A stretch of 64,000 bases of DNA from Deinococcus sp. Marseille-Q6407 (GCF_946848805.1 NZ_CAMPFU010000002.1:967369-1031368); one strand, 5' to 3'. Shown: positions 1 through 11,475, counted from the first letter of the stretch. Made by a program: numbers and translations. The notes: a model not told the origin generated them from the letters alone.

Positions 1-1049
<1,049 letters not shown>

Positions 1050-1160
1050 TGCCCTCTAGTTTAGGGGATGGGCGCGGGGGATTTCGGGGCCCCGGCCATA
1101 GAGTTGCGGCAGCCCGCCCGCTTTATGGCCGCCGGCTGGGAGCAAAGGTCGCGTTCCTTC

Positions 1161-1172
1161 TAGACTGTTCTT
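1161..1172 (+). promoter_or_regulatory. Leaderless-type promoter of the disrupted GNAT gene
   Basis: TAGACT lies six bases before the ATG at 1173, so the broken gene still carries its ordinary -10 element. Confidence 0.6.
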
Positions 1173-1368
1173 ATGCTTGCTTCCATGCCCCAGCTTCTCG
1201 CTGCCGAAATCGCGGCGCACCGCCGCAGTGCCCTGCTCAGCGGAGGCAAAGCGCATGAGTTCGGGCCACTGGTGGCCGCACAAGCTGGCCGGGGTGCGCC
1301 GCTCGACACCGCTTGGCACAGCGGTCAGCGCGCACCTACAGCTACAGAATGGGCGGCCTTCGACTCAG
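1173..1368 (+). pseudogene. GNAT-family acetyltransferase, 5' fragment cut off by an IS element
   Basis: The reading frame MLASMPQLLAAEIAAHRRSA onward (~65 residues) looks like the N-terminus of a Deinococcus-type GNAT acetyltransferase. It ends where the terminal repeat of the insertion sequence begins at 1369. The matching continuation is found on the far side of the element, from 2510. The assignment to GNAT rests on overall resemblance, because the acetyl-CoA binding motif is not in this piece. The gene cannot make a full-length product. Confidence 0.55.
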
Positions 1369-2509
1369 AACTTGCACCTGTATAGGGAGACAAAAAGCGC
1401 TCCCAGAGCTGAAATTCTGGAAGTGTGTACAAACAGGTTTCAGGGGAGCGCACCCATATTCTCTCACAGCGGATTCTGGACATTCCAGAGACGCTGTACC
1501 AACGGCGAAGCCTGGAGGCTTCGCTGCACCTCTTCCACAGTCCAGGTCAGAAGACCAAGTTCAGCCAGGCAGAGGGAGTCAGCCCCAGTGCACTCAGCCG
1601 TTTCTTCAACATCTACGACTGGGATTCAGACCGTTGCTGGGAAGAGATGCAGGACACCCAATGGCGCATGTTGCTGGACGCGGCTCGTCACAAACGCAGA
1701 CCTCGTCTGCGTCTCAGTGTGGACCTGACCACGGTGGAAAAGGTGGGGACTCAACTGCCCTACGTCAGCGTCTACAACGGCAGGCACGGCATCCATCTGG
1801 TGGTCCTGTTCGCCGAGTATGGGGAACTGAAGTTCCCCATTTCTTACCGGATCTACCAGGGCAAGCACACCAGCACCCCGGTCACGCTGGCCCTCGACTT
1901 GCTGGAAGAGGTGCCAGACTTCGTGGGGAAACGCTTTCAGGTCTGCGTACTGGCGGACAGCGGATTCGAATCCGCTGTCTTTCTGGACGGTGTGCAGCGC
2001 CTGGGTTTTGAGTTCGTGGTGGGTGTGCGGAGCAACCGACGCACAGACCATCCTGGACAGGTGACGGTGGCGGACTGTCCGCATGGGGGGTACGTCAACC
2101 TCGCCAACTGGCCTCTGGAAACGCTGTCTCTGGGGAGGATGGACCGTGGGGACCGCGAATTCTTCGCGGTGTCGTCTGAGCTGTTAGAGGGGGATGACAT
2201 CCTGGCCGAAGGAAAACGGCGCTGGGCACTGGAGTCGTTTTTCAAAGAAGGGAAGCATCAGTTTGGGTTGGCGCAGTTCGCGCTGCGAACTGCCAGGGGT
2301 CTGGACCGCTGGATTTTGATGGTCTTCCTGGCCTTCACCCTGACGACGCTGCACCGCTCAGAGGCCCTGACCTTGAAGGAAGCTGCACGCTTGGCTCTCT
2401 ACGCCTTGTTCCCCGAAGTCAGGCTCAACCACCTGCTGGGCCAGCTTCGGAAAGAGCAAGAATTCCTGCGCCAGCACGGCTATTCGCTCAGCTATGCAAG
2501 GTGCAAGTT
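1369..2509 (+). mobile_element. Insertion sequence of IS4 type, 1141 bp, complete
   Basis: The element has imperfect terminal inverted repeats. The left end reads AACTTGCACCTGTATAG from 1369, and the right end read inward on the other strand is AACTTGCACCTTGCATAG from 2509: 11 identical bases, then a few mismatches. One transposase gene fills it. No direct target duplication is visible. Instead the flanks are roughly inverted (TTCGACTCAG on the left, ATGAGTTCGAA on the right), so the insertion may have been followed by a rearrangement, or the repeat may extend imperfectly outward. Confidence 0.85.
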
Positions 2510-2513
2510 ATGA
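1425..2513 (+). CDS. IS4-type DDE transposase
   Basis: This 362-residue protein would cut and join the ends of its own element. The DDE triad can be placed at about D100 (SVDLTTVEK), D178 (VLADSGFES) and E270 in the segment [18 protein letters not shown], which corresponds to the IS4 signature with basic residues around the glutamate. The frame is open, with no stops or frameshifts, so the enzyme may be active. The stop codon TGA overlaps the right terminal repeat and runs 4 bases past it. The exact IS4 subgroup cannot be fixed from the sequence alone. Confidence 0.9.
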   Translation: MYKQVSGERTHILSQRILDIPETLYQRRSLEASLHLFHSPGQKTKFSQAEGVSPSALSRFFNIYDWDSDRCWEEMQDTQWRMLLDAARHKRRPRLRLSVDLTTVEKVGTQLPYVSVYNGRHGIHLVVLFAEYGELKFPISYRIYQGKHTSTPVTLALDLLEEVPDFVGKRFQVCVLADSGFESAVFLDGVQRLGFEFVVGVRSNRRTDHPGQVTVADCPHGGYVNLANWPLETLSLGRMDRGDREFFAVSSELLEGDDILAEGKRRWALESFFKEGKHQFGLAQFALRTARGLDRWILMVFLAFTLTTLHRSEALTLKEAARLALYALFPEVRLNHLLGQLRKEQEFLRQHGYSLSYARCKL

Positions 2514-2833
2514 GTTCGAAGCTTTCTGCACAGCGCAGCAGCTTCCGGCAACGGTCAAGCTGCTCTCTTCCGACCTGCCATACCTGCTGCCGGCCCTGAA
2601 TGCATGGGGCTACCGGCTGGACTACCTGCCGCACCTTTACACACATGACCTACGGAACCTGCCAGAAGTGCCGTCAGAAGTGGATGTACAGCCCACCACC
2701 GAGGCAGCTGCCTGGGCCGAGGTGGCTGCCGCCGGCTTCGGCCCAGGCACGCTGGACATCATGCGCTCAGTAGGCCAAGCGGCGGGCCAGCTTCCAGTTG
2801 GCAGGCGCTCAGCTGTGCTGGACCCAGTGCTGA
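2510..2833 (+). pseudogene. GNAT-family acetyltransferase, 3' fragment downstream of the IS
   Basis: Starting at [13 protein letters not shown] this frame continues the GNAT gene interrupted at 1368. The stretch GYRLDYLPHLYTHDLRNLPE is typical of two-domain Deinococcus acetyltransferases. After FGPGTLDIMRSVGQAAG the expected acetyl-CoA binding core is missing. In another frame SFQLAGAQLCWTQ followed by a stop at 2831-2833 resembles the usual C-terminal end, which suggests an internal deletion as well as the insertion. The remaining part of this frame overlaps the opposite-strand RidA gene and is not coding. Confidence 0.5.
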
Positions 2834-2854
2834 GACAGCCTGCCAGCGTTCAAC

Positions 2855-3319
2855 TCAGCGGGCAGCGATGCACTCGATTTCGACTTTGGCCCCAGCGGCC
2901 AGACCCGACACGCCCATGGCCGAGCGGGCCGGGTAGGGCCGGGGCATCCAGGCGCCGTAGATTTCGTTCATGGCGGCAAAGTCCCCCATATCTGCCAGCA
3001 TGACCGTGCATTTGACCAGATTGGCGCGCACGTAGCCGTATTTGTTCAGCGAGGCTTCAATATTGGCCAGGACCTGCCGGGTTTCGGCCTGCACGCCGCC
3101 GGGCACCAGCTTGCCGTCGGCGCCAGTACCGATTTTGCCCGAGAGATAAAGGGTGTGGCCCACTTCCACCGCGTCGGAAAACGGCAGCGTGCCGCCCGAG
3201 GGGTGGTAAGTGACCGGGCTGGTCTGTCCAGCGGGAGCCACAGACAGCGGCATGCCAGCACCACCAGCCAGCGCAGAGGGAACTATCAACAGGGCTGCAA
3301 AAGGAAGTAAGCGTCGCAT
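2855..3319 (-). CDS. RidA (YjgF/UK114) family protein with a signal peptide
   Basis: RidA proteins hydrolyse reactive enamine/imine intermediates made by PLP enzymes. The protein has 154 residues. The first ~18 (MRRLLPFAALLIVPSALAGG) form an export signal, so this member is probably periplasmic, unlike cytosolic RidA. The core holds SDAVEVGHTLYLSGKIG, a block VQAETRQVLANIEASLNKYG, and the C-terminal PYPARSAMGVSGLAAGAKVEIECIA containing the substrate-binding arginine and the glutamate typical of active members. Signal-peptide-bearing RidA proteins are known but their substrates are not. It stands alone, convergent with the GNAT remnant. Confidence 0.9.
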   Translation of the reverse strand: MRRLLPFAALLIVPSALAGGAGMPLSVAPAGQTSPVTYHPSGGTLPFSDAVEVGHTLYLSGKIGTGADGKLVPGGVQAETRQVLANIEASLNKYGYVRANLVKCTVMLADMGDFAAMNEIYGAWMPRPYPARSAMGVSGLAAGAKVEIECIAAR

Positions 3320-3434
3320 GCCTTACGCTACAGGGCGCCTAAGCGCTGGGCGGCTTCTCTTCAATTTTGCTGAGGCCGTGCCTCATTTTTCGGCCTGCCC
3401 GCCACGCCCATAGGGAGAGCCAGTGCCCTGTAGG

Positions 3435-3463
3435 TTGACCGGCTTTCCGCAGCACGCTAGATT
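3435..3463 (+). promoter_or_regulatory. Promoter of tRNA-Leu
   Basis: TTGACC at 3435-3440 and TAGATT at 3458-3463 are separated by 17 bases and end 28 bases before the tRNA, a standard housekeeping sigma layout. Confidence 0.8.
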
Positions 3464-3491
3464 TGGAAGGTCTGGCCGAATAAGCCCCAGC

Positions 3492-3574
3492 GCCGGCGTG
3501 GCGGAATTGGTAGACGCACTTGACTCAAAATCAAGCGGGAAACCGTGGGGGTTCGAGTCCCCCCGCCGGCACCA
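3492..3574 (+). tRNA. tRNA-Leu (anticodon CAA)
   Basis: The 7-bp acceptor stem GCCGGCG/CGCCGGC is perfect. The anticodon loop CTCAAAA sits on the stem CTTGA/TCAAG and gives CAA. The T arm GGGGGTTCGAGTCCCCC is perfect and the CCA end is encoded. Confidence 0.97.
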
Positions 3575-3690
3575 CCCCTTTTTGGCTCCTGCCCCGTGCG
3601 GGGGCTTTTCATTTGTTCTAGGCACCTTCCGGACAAGAACCCGCCGGGCGGCACCATACGCGGCCTCCCGGCGTGGCATGCTGAACAGAG

Positions 3691-4518
3691 ATGCAGCTTG
3701 TCCGTTACCCCCGCAGCCCGGCCCTTCATGCCGTCATCAGTGAGCAGTCCTATCCCAGCGGCACGCCGGTGGTCGTCCAGGGCCAGCGGGGGCCGGAACT
3801 GGCCTCGGCACGCGGCGAGGCAGCACCTGACAGCCCCCACGCTGCTCAAGCTCCCAGCGGTGAGATTCTGCGGGCAGCCACCCCGGAAGACCTGGCACAG
3901 GCGGCCCGCCTCAGCGCCTTGGCTGAGGACATCAAGTGGGCGCTGCGGGCACAGGCACGGGCGCTACGTTTGGCCGTCAAGATCGTCAGCCTGGAATTCA
4001 CGCTGGATGAGGCGCTGCTGACCCTCAGTTACTCGGCCGAGGACCGTCTGGACCTGCGGGGGCTGATTGCCGAAGTCAGGCAGTACACCCCGGCACGGGT
4101 CAATTTCACAGCAGTGGGAGCCCGCGAGCAGGCCGTGGTGCTGGGTGCCATCGGGGCCTGTGGGCGGGAAAACTGTTCCAGCCGCTTTTTACAGGAATTG
4201 CCGCCCATCACCATCCGGATGGCCCGAGATCAGCAACTGCCCCTGAATCCCGATAAATTGAGCGGGCCATGTGGCCGGCTGATGTGCTGCTTGCAGTACG
4301 AACACCCAATGTACCTGGAACTGCTGCGTGACCTGCCACGCCGCGGCACCCGCGCCTGTCACACCGAAAGCGGCGCCTGCGGCAAAGTGACCAAGCTACA
4401 TCCCCTGGCCGGGCAGGTGGACCTCGTTACCGAAAACGGCATGCTGGAAAATGTGCCAGCCGCTGAGCTGCAGGTGCAGCGTGGCCGCAGCAAACGGGGC
4501 GAGCAGACCCACGATTGA
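3691..4518 (+). CDS. PSP1 domain protein, RicT (YaaT) family
   Basis: RicT/YaaT proteins carry a PSP1 C-terminal domain. In Bacillus, with RicA and RicF, the protein binds iron-sulfur clusters and guides RNase Y mRNA maturation. In this 275-residue protein the domain lies around residues 100-250 and includes the cysteine-rich signature [12 protein letters not shown] and [20 protein letters not shown], which supply at least five cysteines. The N-terminal ~60 residues are low-complexity. No RicA or RicF homologue is nearby. A hexamer CATGCT eight bases before the ATG could be its -10 element. Confidence 0.88.
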   Translation: MQLVRYPRSPALHAVISEQSYPSGTPVVVQGQRGPELASARGEAAPDSPHAAQAPSGEILRAATPEDLAQAARLSALAEDIKWALRAQARALRLAVKIVSLEFTLDEALLTLSYSAEDRLDLRGLIAEVRQYTPARVNFTAVGAREQAVVLGAIGACGRENCSSRFLQELPPITIRMARDQQLPLNPDKLSGPCGRLMCCLQYEHPMYLELLRDLPRRGTRACHTESGACGKVTKLHPLAGQVDLVTENGMLENVPAAELQVQRGRSKRGEQTHD

Positions 4519-4540
4519 AGTGCGCTTGAGGTAAATAAAA

Positions 4541-4560
4541 AATGCCCCGCACCAGGCGGG
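4541..4560 (-). terminator. Rho-independent terminator after tRNA-Arg
   Basis: On the minus strand CCCCGCCTGGTGCGGGG forms a short stem-loop followed by CATTTTTTATT, directly downstream of the tRNA-Arg 3' end. Confidence 0.8.
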
Positions 4561-4568
4561 GAATCCTC

Positions 4569-4645
<77 letters not shown>

Positions 4646-4665
4646 ATCGGCGCGTCAGCCGCGTC

Positions 4666-4694
4666 ATGATAGCGCAGCAGCAGGCCGGCGCCAA
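4666..4694 (-). promoter_or_regulatory. Promoter of tRNA-Arg, overlapping the terminator tail upstream
   Basis: On the minus strand TTGGCG (4694-4689) and TATCAT (4671-4666) are 17 bases apart. The -35 element starts inside the T-rich tail of the preceding tRNA-Gly terminator. Confidence 0.65.
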
Positions 4695-4727
4695 GAAAAA
4701 GAAAAAACTTCCCCGCGGGGGAAGTCT
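4695..4727 (-). terminator. Rho-independent terminator after tRNA-Gly
   Basis: CTTCCCCCGCGGGGAAG on the minus strand is a GC hairpin followed by TTTTTTCTTTTTCTT, just downstream of tRNA-Gly. Confidence 0.88.
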
Positions 4728-4731
4728 CGTC

Positions 4732-4807
<76 letters not shown>

Positions 4808-4829
4808 AAGTTGTGCAAGGGAGTTTTAA

Positions 4830-4906
<77 letters not shown>

Positions 4907-4925
4907 CCTTCCTTGCGCGCCCGGC

Positions 4926-4953
4926 ACTATAGCAGATTTCTCCGCTTTGTGAA
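4926..4953 (-). promoter_or_regulatory. Promoter of tRNA-Pro/tRNA-Gly
   Basis: On the minus strand TTCACA (4953-4948) and TATAGT (4931-4926) are 16 bases apart, with the -10 ending 19 bases before the tRNA. Confidence 0.7.
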
Positions 4954-4983
4954 GGGGGCCCCCTGGATGCGTCAGGCAGGGCT

Positions 4984-4997
4984 TATGCTGAACAGAC
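4984..4997 (+). promoter_or_regulatory. Leaderless-type promoter of the UbiA-family gene
   Basis: TATGCT at 4984-4989 precedes the GTG start at 4998 by eight bases. This supports that GTG over the later in-frame ATG at 5052. Confidence 0.6.
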
Positions 4998-5903
<906 letters not shown>

Positions 5904-5915
5904 GGCGGGCTAGAG

Positions 5916-6389
5916 ATGCTGGAAAGTTCGCCCGGAGATTTTGCCGACGCTTATGCCGCCTACGCCGCGCAGGGAGAGCTGCTGCCCCGGCCGGAAGGTT
6001 CGTTTCTGCTGGAATTCGCCTGTGGGGATCTGGCACTGTATCTGCTGGACCGCTGCGGCCCATATCTGCCCACTGGCCCGGCCCGCGTGGTGATCCACGG
6101 CCTGATTGATCCGGATCTGACCCACCTGGAAGGCTCCCCGCCAGAGCAGCCCTGGGCTGAGTCGCTGGGCCGTTCCAGCTTACAGGGGGTGGGCCAGGTG
6201 ATCGCTCAGACCCGCCGCGCCGTGGTGGTTGACGCTGGCTTGCCGCTGGTCCTGAGCTGCCCATCTTATCCCCCCTACCCGGCCGGCAGCTGGACCCTAC
6301 CCGTACAGGTGGGCGAGTGGTTGCGTTTTACCACTCTGTCCCCTTTACATGGTTACCGCTTAGAGAAAAAGGCCGAGAGAGGCTCATAA
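5916..6389 (+). CDS. Hypothetical protein, 157 aa
   Basis: I do not recognise this protein. It is soluble and acidic in its first half, with no signal peptide or membrane segment. Features include two prolines-rich stretches ([29 protein letters not shown]) and a conserved-looking block [16 protein letters not shown]. It starts 12 bases after mqnP, so it is probably the second gene of that operon, and it is followed by a good terminator at 6454. Codon use matches the neighbours, so it looks like a real gene. Confidence 0.7.
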   Translation: MLESSPGDFADAYAAYAAQGELLPRPEGSFLLEFACGDLALYLLDRCGPYLPTGPARVVIHGLIDPDLTHLEGSPPEQPWAESLGRSSLQGVGQVIAQTRRAVVVDAGLPLVLSCPSYPPYPAGSWTLPVQVGEWLRFTTLSPLHGYRLEKKAERGS

Positions 6390-6430
6390 AGGGCAGCCAA
6401 ATGAAGAGAGGGACTGACAAAACAGCCTAA

Positions 6431-6625
6431 GATATTTGGAATATTCCATGAAGGTGCCAGGCATAGCAGATGCCTTGGCACTGCTTTTTTTCGTCCTATC
6501 CATACTTCTTAAAAGGAAGCTTGAAGACAGAGGAGTTGAAAAGTTCACAGCACACTTTTCAGGGACTTATAGGAGATATCATTTGGCTCTAATCTTCAGA
6601 TCTTTCTGGAAATATTCCAAATCTC
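6431..6625 (+). repeat. AT-rich island bounded by inverted palindromic repeats
   Basis: The stretch is clearly richer in A+T than its surroundings. It is flanked by GATATTTGGAATATTCC (6431-6447) and the inverted partner GGAAATATTCCAAATCTCC (6607-6625). Each arm contains its own near-perfect palindrome, TGGAATATTCCA on the left and TGGAAATATTCCA on the right. A small mobile remnant and a pair of regulator sites are both possible. A 65-codon frame starting at ATG 6436 or 6448 crosses it, with one hydrophobic segment, but it runs through a strong terminator hairpin and is not called as a gene. Confidence 0.45.
6454..6491 (+). terminator. Rho-independent terminator after the mqnP operon
   Basis: GTGCCAGGCAT (6454-6464) pairs with ATGCCTTGGCAC (6470-6481) with one bulged T, followed by TGCTTTTTTT. 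Confidence 0.85.
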
Positions 6626-6641
6626 CCCCTTGAGGCTTCCT

Positions 6642-7271
6642 ATGCAATTATTTCCTGACCCCCCCGCTCAGGCACTCCCTCTTTCCACCGCCGCGCAGTC
6701 CTGTGTTCTGATGCTGGATCTGGTTGGCAGCACCGCGCTGGCGCAGCAATTGCCCCTTTCTACTTGGTCCGCCCTACTAAACCAGTGGAGCCTGCAAATA
6801 GTGGAGTTGCTGGAAGGATATGGGGGGTGGCTTCTCCCCCTGCAGGGTGACGCTGCGCTGGCCTGCTGGCCGGCGGATCAGGCCGGAGCTGCGCTGGAAG
6901 CTGCGCAGCAGGCGCATCAGCTGACGGGCGCCCTGCCGCTGGCTGGAGCACTTGACCTGAGCTTAACCCTGCGGGCCGGGCTGGCCGCCGGAGAACTGGC
7001 CCTCCTGCCCTGGCGTGAGCCGCAGCCGTGCGGCCTGCCGCTGCATCTGGCGCAGCGCCTGTGCAGCAATGCCCTGCCCGGCGAGACCCTACTGTGTCCT
7101 GAAATGGCACAGCTGCTAGAAAGCCGCCCCGGCCAGGGCTTCAGCCGGCTACAGCCACGGGCGCTACCGCCCCTGCGCGGTTTTGAGTTGCTACAGAGCA
7201 GTGGGGCCGTTTTCTACCGCGCGGTGCCTTCCAACCTGCACCCCGGCAGTGATGAAATGAAAGCCGGTTAA
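6642..7271 (+). CDS. Class III nucleotidyl cyclase-like domain protein, probably degenerate
   Basis: The 209 residues hold a single cyclase homology domain with no sensor or membrane part. Motifs seen are VLMLDLVGSTALAQQL, with the first metal-binding aspartate, and GGWLLPLQGDAALACW, with the second. The purine-specifying lysine that usually precedes the GD pair is absent (PLQGD). The helix that normally reads VNxAxRL is LHLAQRLC, so the transition-state asparagine is a histidine although the arginine is kept. Nucleotide binding without full catalysis is the likely state. The ATG at 6642, with GAGG six bases upstream, is preferred over the TTG at 6630. The two-component pair lies directly downstream. 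Confidence 0.65.
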   Translation: MQLFPDPPAQALPLSTAAQSCVLMLDLVGSTALAQQLPLSTWSALLNQWSLQIVELLEGYGGWLLPLQGDAALACWPADQAGAALEAAQQAHQLTGALPLAGALDLSLTLRAGLAAGELALLPWREPQPCGLPLHLAQRLCSNALPGETLLCPEMAQLLESRPGQGFSRLQPRALPPLRGFELLQSSGAVFYRAVPSNLHPGSDEMKAG

Positions 7272-7303
7272 GGATCACACCCGCCTTCTCATGAGAATGC
7301 CAC

Positions 7304-7315
7304 TAGACTGCCGTC
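7304..7315 (+). promoter_or_regulatory. Leaderless-type promoter of the response regulator
   Basis: TAGACT at 7304-7309 is six bases before the ATG at 7316. Confidence 0.7.
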
Positions 7316-7993
7316 ATGGAACGCAAGCCCCTGGTTCTCGTCATCGAAGACGAAAAAGAAATTGCCCGCTTCATTGAGTTGGAACTGGGGGCGGAAGGGT
7401 ACAGCACCGATGTGGCCTACGATGGCGTCACCGGGCTGAGCAAGTTCCGCGAGGTCGCTCCCGACTTGGTGGTACTGGACCTGATGCTGCCGGTGCTGGA
7501 CGGCCTGGAAGTTGCCCGGCGCATCCGCAAGACCAGCAACACCCCCATCATCATCCTGACGGCCAAGGACGGCATCCAGGACAAGGTCGAGGGCCTGGAT
7601 TCGGGCGCTGACGATTACCTGATCAAGCCCTTTTCCATCGAGGAATTGCTGGCCCGCGTGCGCGCTCACCTGCGCCGCGTGAACCCGGCCGTAACCGGCG
7701 AGGTGCGGGTGGCCGACCTGGTGATGAACCTGGACGGCCGCGAGATTTTCCGGGGCGGACGGCGTGTGGAGTTGTCTGCCAAGGAATTCGAGCTGCTGGA
7801 GCTGCTGGCCCGCAACCCCGGCAAGGTCTTTTCCCGCTTCGAAGTCGAGGAAAAAGTCTGGCCGGAATACACTGGCGGCAGCAACGTGGTGGACGTTTAT
7901 ATCGGCTACCTGCGCCGCAAGCTGGAAGAGGGCGGTGAGCGCCGACTGATTCATACCGTTCGCGGCGTAGGCTACGTGCTGCGCGAAGAATAA
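7316..7993 (+). CDS. OmpR/PhoB-family response regulator
   Basis: This 225-residue DNA-binding regulator should be phosphorylated by the kinase encoded next door. The receiver domain (about 1-120) has the acidic pocket E11-D12, phospho-acceptor D55 in [12 protein letters not shown], switch T82 and K104 (DYLIKPF). The C-terminal winged helix (about 130-225) has [20 protein letters not shown] and the recognition region [15 protein letters not shown], ending [11 protein letters not shown]. It resembles DrRRA, the D. radiodurans regulator linked to radiation resistance and also paired with a kinase, but orthology is an inference. The kinase gene starts six bases after the stop codon. Confidence 0.95.
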   Translation: MERKPLVLVIEDEKEIARFIELELGAEGYSTDVAYDGVTGLSKFREVAPDLVVLDLMLPVLDGLEVARRIRKTSNTPIIILTAKDGIQDKVEGLDSGADDYLIKPFSIEELLARVRAHLRRVNPAVTGEVRVADLVMNLDGREIFRGGRRVELSAKEFELLELLARNPGKVFSRFEVEEKVWPEYTGGSNVVDVYIGYLRRKLEEGGERRLIHTVRGVGYVLREE

Positions 7994-7998
7994 CGGTC

Positions 7999-9594
7999 AT
8001 GCTGGAGTCTCTCCGTCAGCGCTGGCGCGCCACCACCCTGCGCCGCCGGCTGACGACTTTCTACACCGCTCTGCTGGTCATCCTGCTGCTGCTGACGGCC
8101 ATTGCCGTGCAGACCATGATGCGGCACGACCTGGAGCGGTCGCTGGAAAATGACCTGGCCGACACCCAAACCCAGTTCATAGCGCTGGTGCCGGGACTGC
8201 ACCTGACGGCAGGCGACAACCGCACCGACGGTGGCAGTCTGGCCGCGGTTCGCAGCCAGTTTCCCTCATCGGTCGTGCAGGTAGACCCGGTGGTGCCCAG
8301 TTCGCAGACCGCCAACTTACAGACCGAATGGGCAGCTGCAAAGGACAGTGCCGCGCGGCAAGCGCTGCTGGATTTCGTGCATAAGCAGAGTGCAGCGCTG
8401 CGCCTGCGGCCGGTAGGCATTGACCCGCAGGCACCGCTGGAACTGAGCGACCACGAACTGGCACGCCTGCTAGAAGCACCTTCCGGCCAGATCCTAATCA
8501 GCCGCTCGGTCAAGCCGCAGTTTGCTGAGCCTGAGCCTATGCGGATTCTGGTCACCCTGACTTCTCTGCCCTTTTATAAGGAGGGTGGCGGCCGCGAAGA
8601 CCTGGTTGCGGTGACCTTCGTGGGCCGCAGCCTGACCGCAGTCAACCGCACGCTGGCCCGCTTGCAGCTGATCATGGGAGCGTTGCTCCTGATCGGCAGC
8701 TTCCTGGCCGGTATCGGGGCCTATGCGCTGGCCGGCTGGGCCCTGCGGCCGCTCAGCGCGGTCCGGCAGGCAGTGGAGGGCATCGATTCACAGAACCTGC
8801 AGGCCCGGGTGCCGGTGCCGCAGTCGGACGACGAGGTCGAGGCGCTGGCTTTGGCCTTTAACGGGATGCTGGAACGGCTGGAAGACAGCTTCGAGGTGCA
8901 GCGCCGCTTTACCAGCGACGCCAGCCACGAACTGCGCACCCCGGTCACGGCCATCGGCGGGCATGCCACCTACCTCCTGCGGCGCACACAGCTGGACCCA
9001 CAGCAACGCGAAAGCATACAGATTATTCAGCGTGAATCGGCCCGGATGACCGACCTGATCGGTAGCCTGCTGCAACTGGCCCGTTCCGACGGCGGGGTGC
9101 TAACACTGAAGCCCCAGCTGCTGTTTTCGCAGATGCTGCTGCAAGAAATCGTGCGTGAACTGCGCCCGATGGTGGAAGGCGAGGGCGCTGCGCTGGTCAG
9201 CAGCGGCGCGGACATTCCCTTCGAGGCCGACCCAGACCGGCTGCGGCAGGTGCTGAACAACCTGATCAGCAACGCCCTGAAAGCCGGCGCGACCCGGATC
9301 GAACTGGGCTCGGTGCAGCCGCAACCGGGCTGGCTGCGCCTCAGCGTCTCGGACAACGGCCCCGGGATTGCCCAGGAACAGCTGGAAAAACTGTTCGACC
9401 GCTTCTACCGCCTGGAAGACTCGCGCAGCCGTGACCGTGGCGGCGCCGGGCTGGGCCTCAGCATCGCCCGCTCAATCGTGGACGCCCACGGAGGGCGCAT
9501 CTGGCTGGAAAGTCAGCCGGGCCAGGGCGCCCAGGCCTATGTGGACCTGCCGGTGGGCGACCTGCCTGCCCTGGATGAGGACGATATTCCCTGA
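7999..9594 (+). CDS. Sensor histidine kinase, partner of the upstream regulator
   Basis: The 531-residue membrane kinase has a first membrane helix near residues 17-38 (TALLVILLLLTAIAV) and a periplasmic sensor of ~180 residues. A second helix lies near 222-247 and a HAMP linker near 247-297. The HisKA motif ASHELRTPVTAI places the phospho-acceptor at H310. The HATPase domain shows the N box NNLISNALKAG, G1 DNGPGIAQE and G2 GGAGLGLSIARS. It would phosphorylate the adjacent OmpR-type regulator in response to an envelope signal that cannot be deduced. The two genes are almost certainly one operon. Confidence 0.95.
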   Translation: MLESLRQRWRATTLRRRLTTFYTALLVILLLLTAIAVQTMMRHDLERSLENDLADTQTQFIALVPGLHLTAGDNRTDGGSLAAVRSQFPSSVVQVDPVVPSSQTANLQTEWAAAKDSAARQALLDFVHKQSAALRLRPVGIDPQAPLELSDHELARLLEAPSGQILISRSVKPQFAEPEPMRILVTLTSLPFYKEGGGREDLVAVTFVGRSLTAVNRTLARLQLIMGALLLIGSFLAGIGAYALAGWALRPLSAVRQAVEGIDSQNLQARVPVPQSDDEVEALALAFNGMLERLEDSFEVQRRFTSDASHELRTPVTAIGGHATYLLRRTQLDPQQRESIQIIQRESARMTDLIGSLLQLARSDGGVLTLKPQLLFSQMLLQEIVRELRPMVEGEGAALVSSGADIPFEADPDRLRQVLNNLISNALKAGATRIELGSVQPQPGWLRLSVSDNGPGIAQEQLEKLFDRFYRLEDSRSRDRGGAGLGLSIARSIVDAHGGRIWLESQPGQGAQAYVDLPVGDLPALDEDDIP

Positions 9595-9603
9595 CCTCTG
9601 ATT

Positions 9604-9635
9604 CCCGGCCCCAGCGAGGAATCAGGCCGGGGCCT
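9604..9635. terminator. Possible terminator between the convergent kinase and argR genes
   Basis: CCCGGCC (9604-9610) can pair with GGCCGGG (9625-9631), followed by GCCTTTAG. An alternative stem TGATTCC/GGAATCA overlaps it. The T tract is weak. Confidence 0.4.
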
Positions 9636-10097
9636 TTAGCCCATCATCAGCTCGTGCAGTTCCTCGACCAGGGCTTCGGCGTCGGCGGTGGTACGGGCCA
9701 CCAGCAGAATGGTGTTTTCCCCGGCCAGGGTACCCACGATGTCGTCGCGGCGCAGGCGGTCCAGAATCAACGCCACGCCGCTGGCATGGCCCTCGGCAGT
9801 GTTGATGACCAGGATGTTCTCGCCGTGGTCAATATCATGCACAAAGTTCTGAAACAGCCGGGCGATTTCGTCGCTGAGGTCCAGTTCGCTCTGCACATGC
9901 GCCAGCGCGTAACGGTGCCGGCCCTTGCCGACCGGCAGGCGCACCAGCCGCAGTTCGTTGATGTCGCGGCTGACGGTGGCCTGCGTGACGGCGATCCCAT
10001 CGGCCCGCAGCCGCTCGACCAGTTCGGCCTGCGTCGAGATGCTTTCACGGGTGATGATGTCCTGGATCAGACGCTGGCGTTGTTCTTTCGATAGCAC
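9636..10097 (-). CDS. argR: Arginine repressor ArgR
   Basis: This 153-residue transcription factor controls arginine metabolism in response to L-arginine. The N-terminal winged helix (1-70) contains [20 protein letters not shown] and [14 protein letters not shown]. The C-terminal oligomerisation and arginine-binding domain holds [31 protein letters not shown], with the conserved [12 protein letters not shown] loop. Translation starts at GTG 10097, seven bases after a TAAAAT -10 element, so the mRNA is probably leaderless. A palindromic candidate ARG box overlaps that element. No arginine biosynthesis gene is adjacent. Confidence 0.96.
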   Translation of the reverse strand: MLSKEQRQRLIQDIITRESISTQAELVERLRADGIAVTQATVSRDINELRLVRLPVGKGRHRYALAHVQSELDLSDEIARLFQNFVHDIDHGENILVINTAEGHASGVALILDRLRRDDIVGTLAGENTILLVARTTADAEALVEELHELMMG

Positions 10098-10127
10098 GAG
10101 CGTTATTTTATGCAGAATATCTGAATA
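10098..10127 (-). promoter_or_regulatory. argR promoter with overlapping candidate ARG box
   Basis: On the minus strand TAAAAT (10110-10105) sits seven bases before the GTG. The 19-bp near-palindrome TATGCAGAATATCTGAATA at 10109-10127 (15 of 19 symmetrical positions) overlaps the -10. It resembles the AT-rich inverted repeats bound by ArgR, which suggests autorepression. Confidence 0.6.
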
Positions 10128-10232
10128 AATCTACAGGCTTTCTTCAACTGTGGGTCGGAGCCGCTTAGACAGCGCTGGCCCAGTGTAGCGTACCCGGCGG
10201 CGCTCCCCGGCCCAGTTCCTGTTTGTCGGCAG

Positions 10233-11462
<1,230 letters not shown>

Positions 11463-11475
11463 ATGCTCCAGTGTA
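11463..11475 (-). promoter_or_regulatory. Leaderless-type promoter of coaBC
   Basis: TACACT on the minus strand (11475-11470) is seven bases before the ATG at 11462. Confidence 0.65.

Noticed and set aside
1359..2520. Target-site duplication of the IS4-type element
   Set aside because: Flanks match only as inverted, not direct, sequences. TTCGA occurs on both sides but not adjacent to both ends.
6436..6633. 65-codon membrane-like frame in the AT-rich island
   Set aside because: It runs through a strong terminator hairpin and has no clear ribosome binding site, so coding is doubtful. The region is reported as an island instead.
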